The notes below the pieces were generated by a model. That model had not been told where the DNA came from and did no database searches. It worked only from the letters and a program-made list of their open reading frames with translations. A stretch of DNA of 64,000 bases from NCBI GenBank assembly GCA_946807835.1, contig OX327686.1, positions 13,702,001-13,766,000 on the forward strand, written 5' to 3'. This document shows positions 48,385 through 61,699 of this stretch, piece by piece. Within the stretch, counting starts at the first letter, position 1. Each line of letters starts with the position of its first letter. A program made the translations under genes and the position numbers. The DNA is from Ailanthus altissimus (lineage: Eukaryota; Streptophyta; Magnoliopsida; Sapindales; Simaroubaceae).

Positions 48385-50604
48385 TAATTAATGTCCGTTG
48401 CTACTGGAACTACAACAAGAGATTGAGGACAAAATTTAGCTTGTAGCAAACTAAAGCAGAACAAATATTGATGTACAATTGTCAATAACTAAAGGACATA
48501 TATTATACTTACTAGCTGCTGCACCTGCATCCCTTTATAAAATTTATATGAGAACGATGCTTCTTCATTACGTAAAGTTAAATGGTCAATAAATCTTCTA
48601 GTTATAAAATATACATGTATTTTAAGTGATTCTTTTTCATCTTTTACAAATTTTTATTAAGTTTGCTAGCTGTTGCTGATCCTTCCTTCCTTCGCGACTA
48701 GGACAGGTATACAAGGGACTGACCTTAGCTCTCTCTCTTTAACTGTTCCTGTCAAAAAGAGAGAGAATCTTATCCAAGGAAATCAACGTTAATTTGCATG
48801 TTTCAATATGTCAATGCCTTCTGCTGCGAAAATCGAATTCCCACCTCACAAATAGAGAAATATAGAGGCTTATGCATCTTTTAAATGTTATATTATTGTG
48901 GCTTTATCTTAAATTGTTAGTTTTCTATTCTATTCATGTACCTTTCTCTTTTCTTTTCAAATATAAACTATTAGATTTTGTCTTATAATAAATGAAAATT
49001 GTTGACCCAGTTTTGATTGAGTTACTTTTCTCCTACTATTGTTCTTTTATTCTAAGATCCACATATCAAAATTTGTGTTTCTTTATTATTGCCTTAACAG
49101 ACATTCTTAAACCAAAACGCTTTAGTCATATAATTAATTTCTACTCAATTCTCTTTATCTTTTTTATTTTAAACATCGTTTAGAACTGAGTCTCTTTCTC
49201 ATTTCGAATGAAGTTTGCAATAATCATATGAATAATAAACCTATTTTCAGTCCTTAAATATAGATACTGAATGTTATCATTTAAAGAAAGTGGATTCCTT
49301 CGCTGTTTAAGCAAACTTGGTTCTAATTCTAGCAAATTACATCTCTCATTCAAACAAAACCTAACTCCCATCTAAACATAATAACCTAAAATGTTTTAGA
49401 ATTAGCTATTATTTATATCATTTAAATGAACCTTGTTAGATTATAATTCTTTCAAAAATCTTATGTAGACTACAAAAACTAATAATAATTGCAGTCGATT
49501 AGAATGTATATGTTACAAAAAAAAAAAGAATTGAATAAAAAATTGCATTTTGATTTTAATTAGCTTGACAAACCTCAAGTTAATGCTAAATCCTTAGTCC
49601 AGAGGAACAAATCTATATGTTTTTTCTTGCTACAGTTGTACATTCTTTTTTTAATGGTGATAAATTAGTTTTCTACTTTCTAAAAACTATATGTTACCTC
49701 CTTGCATTTAATATTATTCCAAGAAAAAAAAATTGTTGTTTCATATATTTTACTATAAAAAAAACCTTATAATTGGTCATGACATCCGAGTCTTAAAATT
49801 ATTTTTAAAATAAAAAAAGATATTTAAACTTTTAAAATTTCATTAAAAAAAAGACATTTAATTTAAAAAAATTACCTCTATAATTGGTGGGAGAGTTTTT
49901 TTGCAAATCCTTTGTGATACTAAATGAGAAAGATGCTAAAATCACAGGAATTGGAATTTGAATATGTTGTTCGAGTTAAAACATGCAAAAGATGGGTTCG
50001 CTGCCAGATGTCTTCAAAGAAGGCAATCTTGAATATCAAATTTGGGAGAGAATCGCTAACGTTGGCTGGAAAATGCTCCGGCATATACGGAAAACATAAA
50101 CATGCCTGCGGTAGAGCGGAATATAAAATCAGGTCATTGTGATTGATGGCCAGACGAATCAGACATGCCATTTTCAACATATGCAGTTAGAGATTGACAT
50201 ACACATTTTGTTGACGTCGGTTTAAAAAATGAGTTTTCTATTTTTTTATTTTAAAATTTTAAATTTAATTGTGTTTTTTTTTAATTTATTTAAATATTTT
50301 TACATAATAAAAAGTTGCATTATATTAGAATATCTTATTTTGTAAAATTATATTTTTAATAAAATTTTATAGTCTATAAATAAATTTAATTTTTTATTAT
50401 ATAATCATCAGCAATTCAATACACAATTTATATAAATTTTTTAATTTTTTTTATCTCTTTTTTTATTTAATCTAGGATTCCGTGTCCTTGATTGTTGAAA
50501 ATTCTGCAATCCTGTGAAAGACTCAAGCTCTGTGACACGTTTGTTGCATCACAGCCCAAGTCTGGCGATAGATCGCGCTTACTGTAATCCAGTCCAGGTT
50601 TAGT
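48385..50604. other. No gene recognised
   Basis: AT-rich. A stretch at about 49920-50180 is less AT-rich and open on both strands (72 and 86 codons) but shows no known motif. Confidence 0.4.
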
Positions 50605-51699
50605 AATAAACCTCGCTTGTTGGAAAAAACTCCTATTCTCAACTTCTTTTGAATTCGAGGCGACCTCCGTCTAGCCGAACATAAAGTATACATGAACTCA
50701 ATTTTTAGAATGCGAACATCTTTTTGGCACGTCAAGTGGGACATATTCTTGTATGCTAGTAACAACTAGATAGATGGCAAAAAAAATAGAATTGGAGTTA
50801 ACTCTGCAAACGGCAAAAAAATAAACTTCGCTTGTTGGCAAAAACTCTTATTCTCAACTTCTTTCGAATTCGAGGCAACCTCCATCTAGCCGAACATAGA
50901 GTATACATGAACTCAATTTTTAGAATGCGAACATCTTTTTGGCATGTCGAATGGGACACATTCTTGTATACTAGTAACAACTAGATAGATGGCAAAAAAA
51001 TAGAACTGGAGTTAACTCTGCAGACAGATCAATAATCACACACCCATCGCAGGTCAGAAATTCGACCCAATCTGATCAAGATCAGCATGAGTTTGGCTCA
51101 TGTGGAAGAGGACTTGAAAAATCAGCAGTTTGAAGAGATCCACCACAATACTCTTCTCTGTTCGAGGCTGTTCTCTATGGCCGATGTTCAAGGGCTGGTC
51201 TCCCAGATCATCTAAGAGAATCAACAACCTAGCACCATGTTCACAATTTAAATGATAGCAGTGTTTCGCTCATTGATTGAGGACAATCAAAACATAAGCC
51301 GCAGCATATTACGAAACCTTTAGGCAATGAGGTAAAACTAAGCTGATTTTACAGCTTTACTATAGAGAAGGCCTAACTCAGAGTTACAGGACCCTCGACG
51401 AAGGCACTACTACCACGCCGACCTTCAGTATGGGTCAATCAACTTATTAAAACGATCAAACGGGGTTAGATCATCCAATTTAGGTCCATCAAAACCAATT
51501 GGGTTAGAACCATCATAGTCAACTCTTCAGTTATGACCAAGCTAAAAATATTATAAACTTCGGAGGTTTGCATCAGTCTCTTCGATCATATCAAGATCAA
51601 ATTGGCCAAACTCAATCTAGGCCAATTCAAATCAAATCTTGGAGCCAGTACGGCCAAGTAGTTATGGGCGACCTGAGCTAGATCGCAATAGACTGGCTG
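50605..51699 (+). other. Probable 5' region of the gypsy element; 215-bp tandem repeat at 50605-51024
   Basis: The text starting AATAAACCTCGCTTGTTGG at 50605 recurs at 50820 (AATAAACTTCGCTTGTTGG). Both copies run through AACTAGATAGATGGCAAAAA to TTAACTCTGCA, a 215-bp step with few changes. After it, 51050-51699 is non-repetitive, with GATCAAGATC and other gag-leader-like text but no clean frame. I place it in the gypsy element only because gag follows. No 5' LTR could be delimited. Confidence 0.55.
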
Positions 51700-54459
51700 A
51701 GGCGTTATAAGAAATGGGGGTTGACCTAAGACCAATGGCTCGTCCCTCATATAGAAAGCCTTACCTGTATAGTATTAACACACTCTTTCCTCTTCTAATA
51801 GGATATAAAATCCTCAAGTTTTTGTTATTTTCGGGCAAGAGAATATTACTACATTTAAGCATATTTCAAGGTTCGTTGTACAATATGGTGAGGCCAACTC
51901 TTCTCCGTTTTGGAAGCTAAGGTTGTTCAGCAACTCCCTTACGAAAATAACTTTTGCTTGGTATACTAACTAAATACCCAAGTCGATTGCTAATTCAGAG
52001 CAAATAGAGGACAGGTTCCATACCGAGTTCTACAGGCCGCCACTAGAGGTGACCCTAGCCGATCTGGCCAGAGTCTCGTAAATGCTTGAAGAATCAGTTT
52101 CAAGATATATAAGCTGCTTCAGAAAACTTTGGATGTGCTGCTAAACACAGATATCTGAAGCTAATGACACGTCCAGAATATAGAAGTTATTCCCAAGTGC
52201 AGGATTGTCGAAGTAATAAATAACTCGATGAGAACGGGGTCGATCCACAGGGAAGTAGAATTAAAATTACAAATTATTTTAAAGATAATTAATGCAGTAT
52301 AAGATGTTTGCAAATATTATTTCAATTAACCAATTCAAATAAAAAGATAAGGTTACGGGGATTCACTCTTGGCATAAGAAGTAAGAATATATTTAACTTT
52401 TTATTTTTTTATAACTCAATTGGAATCCTCACACAAAGGAGGTTCCAATCGGAAAATATAGCAATTAAAGTTCATCATCATTTATATATTGATTAGTATT
52501 TATTTCTTTCAATTATTATACACCAAATCTTATAAATGGGTTCAAGTATTTATTATGCCAATCTTTATATTTGTCTACAATAAATCAAGACTCCCACTTT
52601 ACAAGAAAGGTTATATACACCAAATCTTGTAAATGGTTTCAAGAATTTATTGTGCCAAGTATTAAGTTTGTCAATAATAAATCAAGAATCACCACTTTAG
52701 AAGAAAAGGTATTAATTCTACAAACAAAATAAATACATCATATATAAGTTTGCATAACTTAAAAATGAAGCATAAAATTCATGAATAAATATTAAACATA
52801 TCTTATTACCTTGCCAAGAGCTTCACCCTTTCACCTTAGCTTAAAAAAAATTATTTGGACATAATAAAACTAAAGAAAAAGAAAAGAAATGGAAGAAGAA
52901 ATAACATGATTTAATAGTAAACAAGAGAAATAAATTTACAAAGAAATGGATACAAAGGACAAGTATTTTGAACTAAATTTTAACTTTCTAATTACATTCT
53001 TTAGGCATAAACAAGCCACCTATTTATAGAAAAACATGGATAAATCGAGACAAATTTGGAGGGAACCACTTGGTTGATGAAAGTCAAGAATGGTGGCAAA
53101 ATAATTTGCATTCATTATCACTTGGGCACCCACTTGATTATCCAATTTGGAATTGATGTGATCCGAATTAGCTGTCACTCAAAACATAAACGTTGTAGAT
53201 ACGTCTTTTATATTTCCAAATTAAGTGATCTCATACATATTAGATACGTATTTCTATAGTTATGGGCCAAATACTGATAACTGTTCAAACTGGGCCTGTA
53301 TTGCAGATCAATTCTGTTCTAGGCCATTTTACACCCTCTAAACACTCGAATTTCTAATGCTTTGTGAAATACAATATGTTATCCCATTGAGCCAACTCTG
53401 CACAGGATCAAGAATCACATCAATTGGATCTTTAAGTAGAAAGTTATGTCCATTTTACCAAACCTGCCACAAAACAGTTAAATATAATTAAGTACAATAT
53501 TATAAACATACTTAAGTTAAGAAAATTAAATACACTAGTAATACAAAACAATCATGTAAAACTCTTATTAAATGTGTAATTTCAAGTGTTCATCAGCTAA
53601 CTCTGTTCCAATGGTCATCCGTAGAATGTCCTTCGCAATGAGAAAACACTTAAAAGGATATCGTTTTTGTGATTTATATAAGTTGGCGACTTAGACTGCC
53701 AGTTATGAGAGGCTACTGATGGAAATGGATTAGAAGAAGGCGTCCTCCAAAGAGACGTATTACAATAACAAACTAAAAGTGGCAGCGGTCCAAGTTGACT
53801 CAGACACTGAATCAAGTGACTCAAATGCTGAAGTTTGTTTAGCTGAGGTTTTCAAATGAGGGCCTTATAAATGCCCAGCACTAAACAATTGACACCCAGT
53901 AAATAAAAGAAGAATATCGGCAAAAATACTCAAATTGTGAATGAATAATCCTTTGATTTAAGAAAAGCCAACCAAATTTTGACTAACTGTTGAGGGACAA
54001 ACAAATAAAACTATCCAACAACTATACAATCCCCCTAGTCAATCACAGAACTGGTAAAGACTATTATAAATGGCATAATTCCTGGAAATAATACAAACAA
54101 CTGCGTAATCTTTAGGAATGAGATTCAAAGGCTGATGGACGAAGGACGACTACTCTTTACCTCCAAAGAAAAGGCTCATTTGGTAAAAAAAAAACCCATT
54201 CCCTTTAGCAATTGTGAATGTCATCATCCCAACTAAAAGGAAGATGTTAAGAGAAGGAACTTTAGATGGTCGATCACTTAATATGCGAAGAATCAAAATT
54301 AAGTTAGTGACTCAGCCTTAGAAACAACTAGAGTAGATAGAAAAGTAACTATAGAACCAATCCCATAAGCGGAACCGACCATAACCGAGGCTTGTCTTGT
54401 TTGCCCTCAATGCCAAACCACCTTTCAAAAGATCCACGACGATTCTAAGGAACAAATAG
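51700..54459 (+). pseudogene. gypsy gag, split by a solo LTR
   Basis: 51720-52164 reads in pieces INTLFPLLIGYKILKFLLFS, KLRLFSNSLTKITFAWYTN and LADLARVS, the retrotransposon Gag domain (PF03732) of the Tat/Athila branch. It is cut by an LTR at 52165 and goes on at 53596 with VIRRMSFAMRKHLKGYRF, then CVIFRNEIQRLMDEGRLLF near 54110. It is cut again by a second LTR at 54460. Several stops throughout. Confidence 0.8.
52165..53595 (-). repeat. Solo LTR, 1.4 kb, inside gypsy gag
   Basis: TGACACGTCCAGAATATAG...GTGTTCATCA with TG/CA ends, flanked by perfect GCTAA at 52160-52164 and 53596-53600. No coding inside. Read on the minus strand, TATA-like TCTATAAATAGG is near 53022-53030, so the LTR is minus-oriented. 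Its plus-strand left part (AAGTGCA, GAAGTAATAAATAACTC, GATCGATCC-like text) has the same layout as the LTR at 34543. Confidence 0.9.
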
Positions 54460-54885
54460 TGTCACGTCCTAGACCCAAAAGATCTGAAATATGACATAAC
54501 TTACACTCATTCAATAATGTGCACTCATAATTAATATTGCATAAAATTTCAAACTTGAATTCAACATAAGAATCTTTATCAAGTTGCTAGTAAGTTCAAT
54601 ACAAAATCAACCCATGACCATACTTGGTGAAACATAAACTAAATACAACCACACCTAATAAAATAACACATAAGTATTTATTCAATAGGGATAAATCAAA
54701 GATCTTAAACTATGTATCCACAAATGAAACACTTAGCAATCTAGCAACTTAGGGAACCCAAGGGACAACAGATGCCTTGCCAAATCCGTTAAGCACATAT
54801 GTAACTTATTTATCTGAAATCACCATAAACTATAATGAGTATAAAACTCAGTAAGTATACTAGTTTTTCATATATCAAAATACAA

Positions 54886-54932
<47 letters not shown>

Positions 54933-57056
54933 ATATGTATGATATGTCGTGATAAATTAGAATCATAATCTTATCAAATCACATGTCAAGTAAGTGCTTA
55001 CACATTCTTTTAAAACATATAATAGGAATACCATTACCCAATTACTACTTCGTAGGTGACATACCGTATGAGAGGAATAGTACAAGTGAGGTTTAAATTA
55101 CCATATATAATACTCATACCCAAAGGTAAGAGCCAAACCCTCACCCTGATCATCAATGAGTCCTCCCACATGCACCAATCTGCCACCACATGAATGTGAT
55201 GACTTATTCTTCCTTTAGGTACCAATAGGATCCTCCCTACATACGAAACACATAACATATACCAATTCTGAAAAAAAATACCACACATAAAGACTCCACA
55301 AATCACATAAGATGCCTACTAAGTCAAGAGTGAGTTCAAGCATTCTCAAAACACAAAATATTTCTCATGAACATATTACACTTCAAAAGCTTTTTTTGTT
55401 AAATACTTTTCATTTTGAAAACTCACTTTCAAAAATACATATATGTCATGTATGTCAATGCTCACATTCATAAACATATGTCTTTTACATTTTATATCAA
55501 AATATACTTTGACATAATATAAACATATTACAAGGGGCATTCACAAATTCATGCATAAACAATTATTATGTTTATTGTAATTTCCATGAAAGTCTTGTAT
55601 ACTTACCTCTTAGCACTTTCGGTTACAATGCTTAATTCTCCTTAACCTATCAATGGAGAATAATCATTTCATAAGCCTCACTATTAACACAAAACACTTT
55701 AAATAACTTACAAAATTACACATATTTCACTTAACACATCGAATTAGTCTAATGACTTAGTTTCTCAAAATCTGTCATTCTGCCCACTTACACTTAAACA
55801 AAATTTCTTATACATAAAATGATGTCTAATTACTCCAAAATTAGAATATATCATTATTTACTCATATATCCTTCTTATATATAAATATTATACCATAATT
55901 CCTACACAATTCATTTGATAAACACCATCAAATCCAAATTATTATCCTGACATGATCAAGATATTTACTGAACAATATTCAGTCTCCCAATTTTATAAAA
56001 TTATATAATAACTCAAAAATTATAAAAATATCACAAAATTACTCTTAACACATATCTCAATCCATGACAAATGTTTTACTTCAAAATCCCTGTCAAAAGT
56101 AGTTTAGAACCATTTTATTCCATAGCTTTAAAAAATCTGTTTATCAAATAGTACAGTGAGCTGATACACTTTAGAAAATCATAACAATTTGATCACACTG
56201 ATATAAATTCTCAAATTTGAATATATCATAGTAGACATGCAAAATAATCATATTCGAAAACTTCATAAGTTTTGAATATCATATAGTAGACCGAAAATTG
56301 TTCACCACTTCAGCTGTTAACACAGGAAATTTCTATAATTTTAGGGTCATCTTTGTAAATTCACTAAAAATTTAATATCTGGAATTTTCAATCGATTCAA
56401 TGTCTCAAATAATTATAGACATATCTAATTTTATATTCTCAAAATCAAAATCCAAAATCAAAATACAATAACTTATAAAATTCTTGGATCAAAAGACTAT
56501 TAAATAAAAATTCTGTAAATTCATCATAATTTATCAAGTTATCTACATAATCATTATCAATTCTCAATATACCTTACAAAATCCACATCAAGTTCTCAAT
56601 TGTACATATTTACAGAAATAAAAACTTAAAGGAATTAATTTAATTAACACTAAGAAACTAAGAAAGGATTATAATATACCTCTTAAAGCTTAAAATTCTA
56701 AATTTCTTCTTCCTCTTCTCTTTCTCTCCCCTCTCTTTCTCTCATTTCTCACTCTAAAAGAGGTGGCTCGACCAAAAATGAGTAAATTAGGGTTTAAAAT
56801 GTGTATTTTTATACATAGAGGCTAACTTTTAGTATTTACAAATTAACCCTTGAAACTTTCAAAGTATTACAATTTGGTCCCTAAAATAAATCTAAAGTCT
56901 TGCAAATAAACCCAATTCTAATAGTAGGTTCTTAATCTATACAAACAATACTAATAACAATACATAAATCAAGTATCATCCACATACAAATAAAATATGA
57001 ATATTATATATGTATAAATATTTATTCTTTCCGGTTATGGATAAGTGGTTACTACA
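54460..57056 (-). repeat. Solo LTR, 2.6 kb, between gag and pol of the gypsy element
   Basis: TGTCACGTCCTAGACCC...GTGGTTACTACA with TG/CA ends, flanked by perfect AATAG at 54455-54459 and 57057-57061. No retroelement coding inside. A minus-strand TATA-like GTATAAAAATAC near 56804-56815, followed by a GA-rich leader (56705-56765), suggests minus orientation. A (TA)n tract is at about 54890-54925. Confidence 0.9.
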
Positions 57057-57061
57057 AATAG

Positions 57062-58220
57062 CTCCAAAGCAGCATTTCCAAACTTTTAAACCAAGGCCTA
57101 ACACTCTCGACTAGTGGGAAAGTAATAGACCACGTTATAATGTCTTAGGTAATCTGGGAGGATGTATCCCTATTCATTCTAGGTTGACTAAAACTTAGAA
57201 GATGCGACATCAGAGACTCGAGCAACTTCGTCGACATGTGCAAGCTGCCTAAAAGCAAGGACAAAATCCAAACCCTGAGACCTTCTCGAAGATTGAAAGT
57301 ATAAATTAAAAGCTATATAGGAACATAGCTACAAAACACTCACGGCCGTCTCGGCTAACTTCAAGAGCTAATTGGCTTAAGAAAGTCTGGAAACCCGTTA
57401 ATGGGAAGACTCAACAAAATCTTAAAGACAAAGCTCAAGCCGACTTTGGCAACCGCATTGATTATTCGAATAAAGAATGGCCTGTAGAGGAGCCATGAGA
57501 GCAAACCCCTACACAAGTTGTTAACATGGTGGTCATATTGCCCGAATCATTTCAATTAAAGCCCGAGCAAACGACCATACTAGATGGAAATATTATTAAC
57601 GTATGCTAGAGTCGGACGAGCCGACCCCATTGACGCTTCTGAATCCAGAGGACAATATGACCAAACATATTCAGCCTTTGTATGTGAAGGCCGACCTTAA
57701 TAGGATCCCATACAAGAGGATATTGATAGACAGTGGATCAAGAGTTAATATTTTTCCTTCGCAAATGTTAAGAAAGCTGGGCATTGATAAAGGCGATCTT
57801 GAACATTCTGAGGTTGTCATGACAAACTCCGTCGGCCACGAAACACTAGTTGATGGATTTTTTACCCTCAAAGTAAGAGTCGACCATATTGAGAATGAGG
57901 AGTCATTCTATATAGTCAATGTTCTAAGTGACTAAAATATCCTTCTTGAACAAGATTGGATTAATTCAAACAAGATGTTACCATTCAGTATGCATCAGAT
58001 GATCTTTCGATGGCAACTTGATAGGTCGGTAGAAATAATTCACGCTGAACCAAATCCATTTGAGGGGGAGCTGGTGGCATCCACAGCATTGTATAATCCC
58101 AATACAACCACCACTGTACTTCGACGGGATAATTCAGCACAATATAACTCAGACAACTCCAAACTTGATGACTATATAATTAATGGTGATCTAGCAAGTC
58201 TAATGTCAATCAAAATGGAC
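57062..58220 (+). pseudogene. gypsy gag end and aspartic protease
   Basis: 57603-57935 is open for 110 codons. It reads KHIQPLYVKADLNRIPYKRI, then the protease motif LIDSGSRVNIFP at 57724-57759, then KLGI and VDGFFTLKVRV. After a stop, the next 82 codons (57975-58223) read MHQMIFRWQLDRSVEIIHAE. This is the protease and linker of Tat-type Pol. The catalytic Asp is present. Confidence 0.8.
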
Positions 58221-58249
58221 TAACCCCTAATTTACTTTGCTGATGAATG

Positions 58250-59345
58250 AACCCATGTTTGTTTTGGCCGAATTCATATTTGAAGATTAGACGTAAAACC
58301 AATAACTTAGCCAAGACATGAAAATTTTCCTAGCTAAATTAGACGACCACAATCCTCAAAGAAATGGAGACCTTAGGCCGATTTTCATTAGTGAAGAATT
58401 AGATACGTCTGTTGAAGCCAAGCTACTAGCGATCTTAAGGGAGTACAGGGATTGTTTTGCATAGGATTGTTCTAAAATGCCTGACCTCAACAGATATCTG
58501 GTCAAACATAGTTTATCGATTAAAAAAGGATATCGGCTATATAAACAAAACATGAGGAGGATGTTCAAAGACATCAAAGATAAGATAGCAGACGAATCAA
58601 AAGACTGCTTAGTATTGGGTTCATTCGACCAGCTAGTTACGTAAAATGGTTGTCTAATATCGTCCTAATAATTAAAAAGAACGAAAAATAGAGGCTTTGC
58701 ATAGATTTTCGTAACTTTAATCTGGCAACCCCCAAAAGATGAATACTTGATACCAATAGTCGATATGTTGGTCGATTCAGCCGTATGTCATCAAATTCTG
58801 AGCTTTTTAGATGGACATTCAGGCTACAATCAAATATTCATAAAAAAGACCAACGTTCACAAAACTACCTTCAGATGTCTCGAGGCGATCGATACTTATA
58901 AATGGATAGTCATGCCTTTTGGATTGAAGAATGCATGGGCAACTTTCCAACTGGCTATGAACGCAATCTTTCATGATATGATCAGCTAATACTTAGAGGT
59001 ATACATTGACAATGTTGTGGTCAAATCCACGTCAATCGAACACATTTGGCCGATTTATAGATGGTATTTCAAAGAATGGGACTATACCAGCTTAAGATGA
59101 ACCCGTTAAAATGTGCATTTGAAGTATCACCTGGTAACTTTCTTGGGTTCTTAGTACACCAACGGGGGGGGGTGGAGATAGACCCTAATAAAGTTAGGGC
59201 TATAAGGGAAGCCCCTGCACCAAGAACCAAGAAAGAATTATAACAGTTGATCAACAAGATTAATTTTTTTAAACGATTTATTTCAAACTCCGCTGGACGA
59301 TTGCATGCTTGGTTTCCTCTATTAAAATTGAAAAAGAGAGAAGAA
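58250..59345 (+). pseudogene. gypsy reverse transcriptase, broken
   Basis: Pieces in order: KHSLSIKKGYRLYKQNMRRM (58505), IDFRNFNLATPK (58702), FLDGHSGYNQIFI (58807), WIVMPFGLKNAWATFQLAMN (58903) and YIDNVVVKS (59001). In the active site the usual IDD is IDN, so catalysis is lost. KMNPLKCAFEVSPGNFLGFL follows at 59095. Stops near 58987 and several frameshifts. Confidence 0.85.
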
Positions 59346-59439
59346 TTCAAATGGACCGCCTAACATCAGAAGGTGTTTGGAAAAATTAATAAATACCTTA
59401 CAAGTCTACCTGTCATGGTGCCACCTATGTCGAGGCAAC

Positions 59440-60180
59440 CTCTGCTGCCCACGAATCGATTGGTAGGTTGTTGGCACAAGAACAAAGCAAGATTAAAAAA
59501 GTTGTAAATTACCTTAGCAAAGTATTAAATGACGCCAAAATTAGATATACAGCAATTAAAAAGTTATGTTTAGCCTTGTACTTCTCGTGCTGTAAATTAC
59601 GATATTACTTACTACCTTCAACAATTCATGTAATCGGCCAAACGGACATTATTAAATACCTATTGTCCAAGCCATTTCTAAGAAATCAATTAGAAAAATG
59701 GGCAATCCCACTGTCAGAATTTAGTTTAAAATATATTCCACAGAAGGCAGTCAAGGGACGGGTAAGATCGGTTCAATGAACACTAATTGGCAGCTCTAGT
59801 TTGACGGATCAAGGACTAATCAAGTTGTAGGGGCATGTCATTCAAATTTCTCCCGCAAGAACGAAATTCAAGATTTCATGTTTCTTGTACTTCCCATGCA
59901 CCAACAACCAAGCCAAGTATGAAGCACTCATCATTGGCCTTGAAATATTAGTAGAGATGGAAGTCAATGACATTGAAGTCAGGGGTGATTCATTGCTGGT
60001 CATTAAATAAGTTACTGAAAAATATCGTTGTGAGGCCAACCTGTTAATCCTATACTGTAACAAATCAAAACACCTTATCCAAGGATTCAACACAGCATTG
60101 GTCAAATACTCAGCAAGGACAAACAATGTTGAAGCCAATAATCTCGCCCATGCGGTAACAGGTTACAAGCAGGCGACAAT
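59440..60180 (+). pseudogene. gypsy RNase H, broken
   Basis: 59468-59779 reads LAQEQSKIKKVVNYLSKVLN and LALYFSCCKLRYYLLPSTIH, the RT connection/RNase H region. 59870-60170 reads NNQAKYEALIIGLEILVEME and VRGDSLLVIK, the second, plant-type (archaeal-like) RNase H typical of Tat elements, with the acidic residues E (AKYEAL) and D (GDSLL) visible. Stops at 59779 and about 60009. Confidence 0.75.
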
Positions 60181-60289
60181 AGAGATTCCTATATTATATA
60201 GACTGCAATCGTGCCTGGAGAATGATGGGATGCCAGATCTTATCATGTAAATTGACTTGAGCAAAGATTGAAGAGATGACTTAATCGCC

Positions 60290-61510
60290 TATATGAAGAA
60301 CCCTAGTAATCAAGCTGATCAGAATGTCAGGATTACAGCGATAAGGTTTGTACTCTTCGTAAGAAAGTTGTTCAGAAGAGCCCTTATCGATAAATTACTA
60401 AGATGCATCGGCCTAAAGAAGTCTATAATTATGATTGCTGAAGCTCACGAAGGATTAGCAAGGGTCCACCTCAGCAGATGATTGGTGAAGAAATTAATTT
60501 CAAAGATTAGATTTTGGTGGACGACAATGAGATGTGACTGCCACAACTATGTTATTAGTTGTCAAGAATGCCAGAAATATTGGCCAATACAAATCGTCTC
60601 AGTTGACGAAATACACGCAGTTATCAGACCATGGTTGTTCAGATGATGGGCAATGAACGTTATCAGAATAATATATGTTTATCCTCATCAAAACAACATG
60701 TATTTATCTTAGTGGCAACCGATTATTTCACAAAGTGGGTGAAGGCTGTCCTATTGAAGACAGTTATCCAACAATCAGTCATCAAATTTATAAAAGAGAA
60801 CATTATGCACAGGCACGGACTACCTAAATCAATCACAACTGACTAGGGTATGTTTTTTACAAGAGAGGATGTAGTCGATTTCTCCAGAGAATTCGACTTT
60901 AGAATAATCCACAGCACTCCTTATTACGCACAATCAAATGGTTAACCTGAATCAACTAATAAAGATATTATCTAGGGAATAAAGAAAGCAATCTTAGATA
61001 ATCTAAGATCATGGCATGAGAAACTTCAAGAGGTACTATAGGCAAACCGAGCCAGCCCAAAGACAGCCACAGGTACCTCGCTTTATCAGCTGGTATATGG
61101 TCATGAAGTCATGGTCCCTATAAAGCTCATTATAAATTCTCTAAAGAGACGATTTTAGGGCTACTTGAATCCTGGGTAATACCAAGACGCCATGATTGAG
61201 AAGACAGATGAACTAGATGAGCATTACCTTGAAGTACTAAATCGCTTCAAGATCCAAAAGAAAAAGTCCAGAGAACTTATAATAAAAGAGTAAAGATGAA
61301 AACTTTTAGGTAACACGACCTTGTTTGGAAGCCGATATTACCATTAGGTTCAAAACAAAGTGTCTTAGGTAAATTGAGCCCTAATTAGGAAGGGTCGTTC
61401 CAAGTAACAAAACTCATCGACAATGGGGCATACTTACTAAGTGACCTGAATGGATAGATGCATGACAGACCAATCAATAAGAAGTATTTAATACTCTACC
61501 GGCTAAGGGT
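60290..61510 (+). pseudogene. gypsy integrase, broken
   Basis: The zinc-finger region ends in CHNYVISCQECQKYWP at about 60538-60585. The catalytic core shows VATDYFTKWVKAV at about 60713 and MHRHGLPKSITTD at about 60805, the first two Asp of DDE, followed by a stop. Then come core text in other frames (STPYYAQSNG, about 60915) and a tail to about 61500. Many frame changes. Confidence 0.8.
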
Positions 61511-61699
61511 TTGGGAGGAAATTGATAGCACAATCTTTCATTAAGTCCATTCTGTAAATAGCTAGAAGAAATTTAAGGTCGATTTAATAGACCGATTTAT
61601 ATGTTGATGATAAATCAAAAATCATACGAAGTAAAATCAGAAATTCATTCAATAATCACAAAAGATTACAAAATATGGGCTCTAGAGGCCGGTTACATT

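Noticed and set aside
49920..50180. Frames of 72 and 86 codons on opposite strands
   Set aside because: No recognisable motif on either strand and no clear composition bias.
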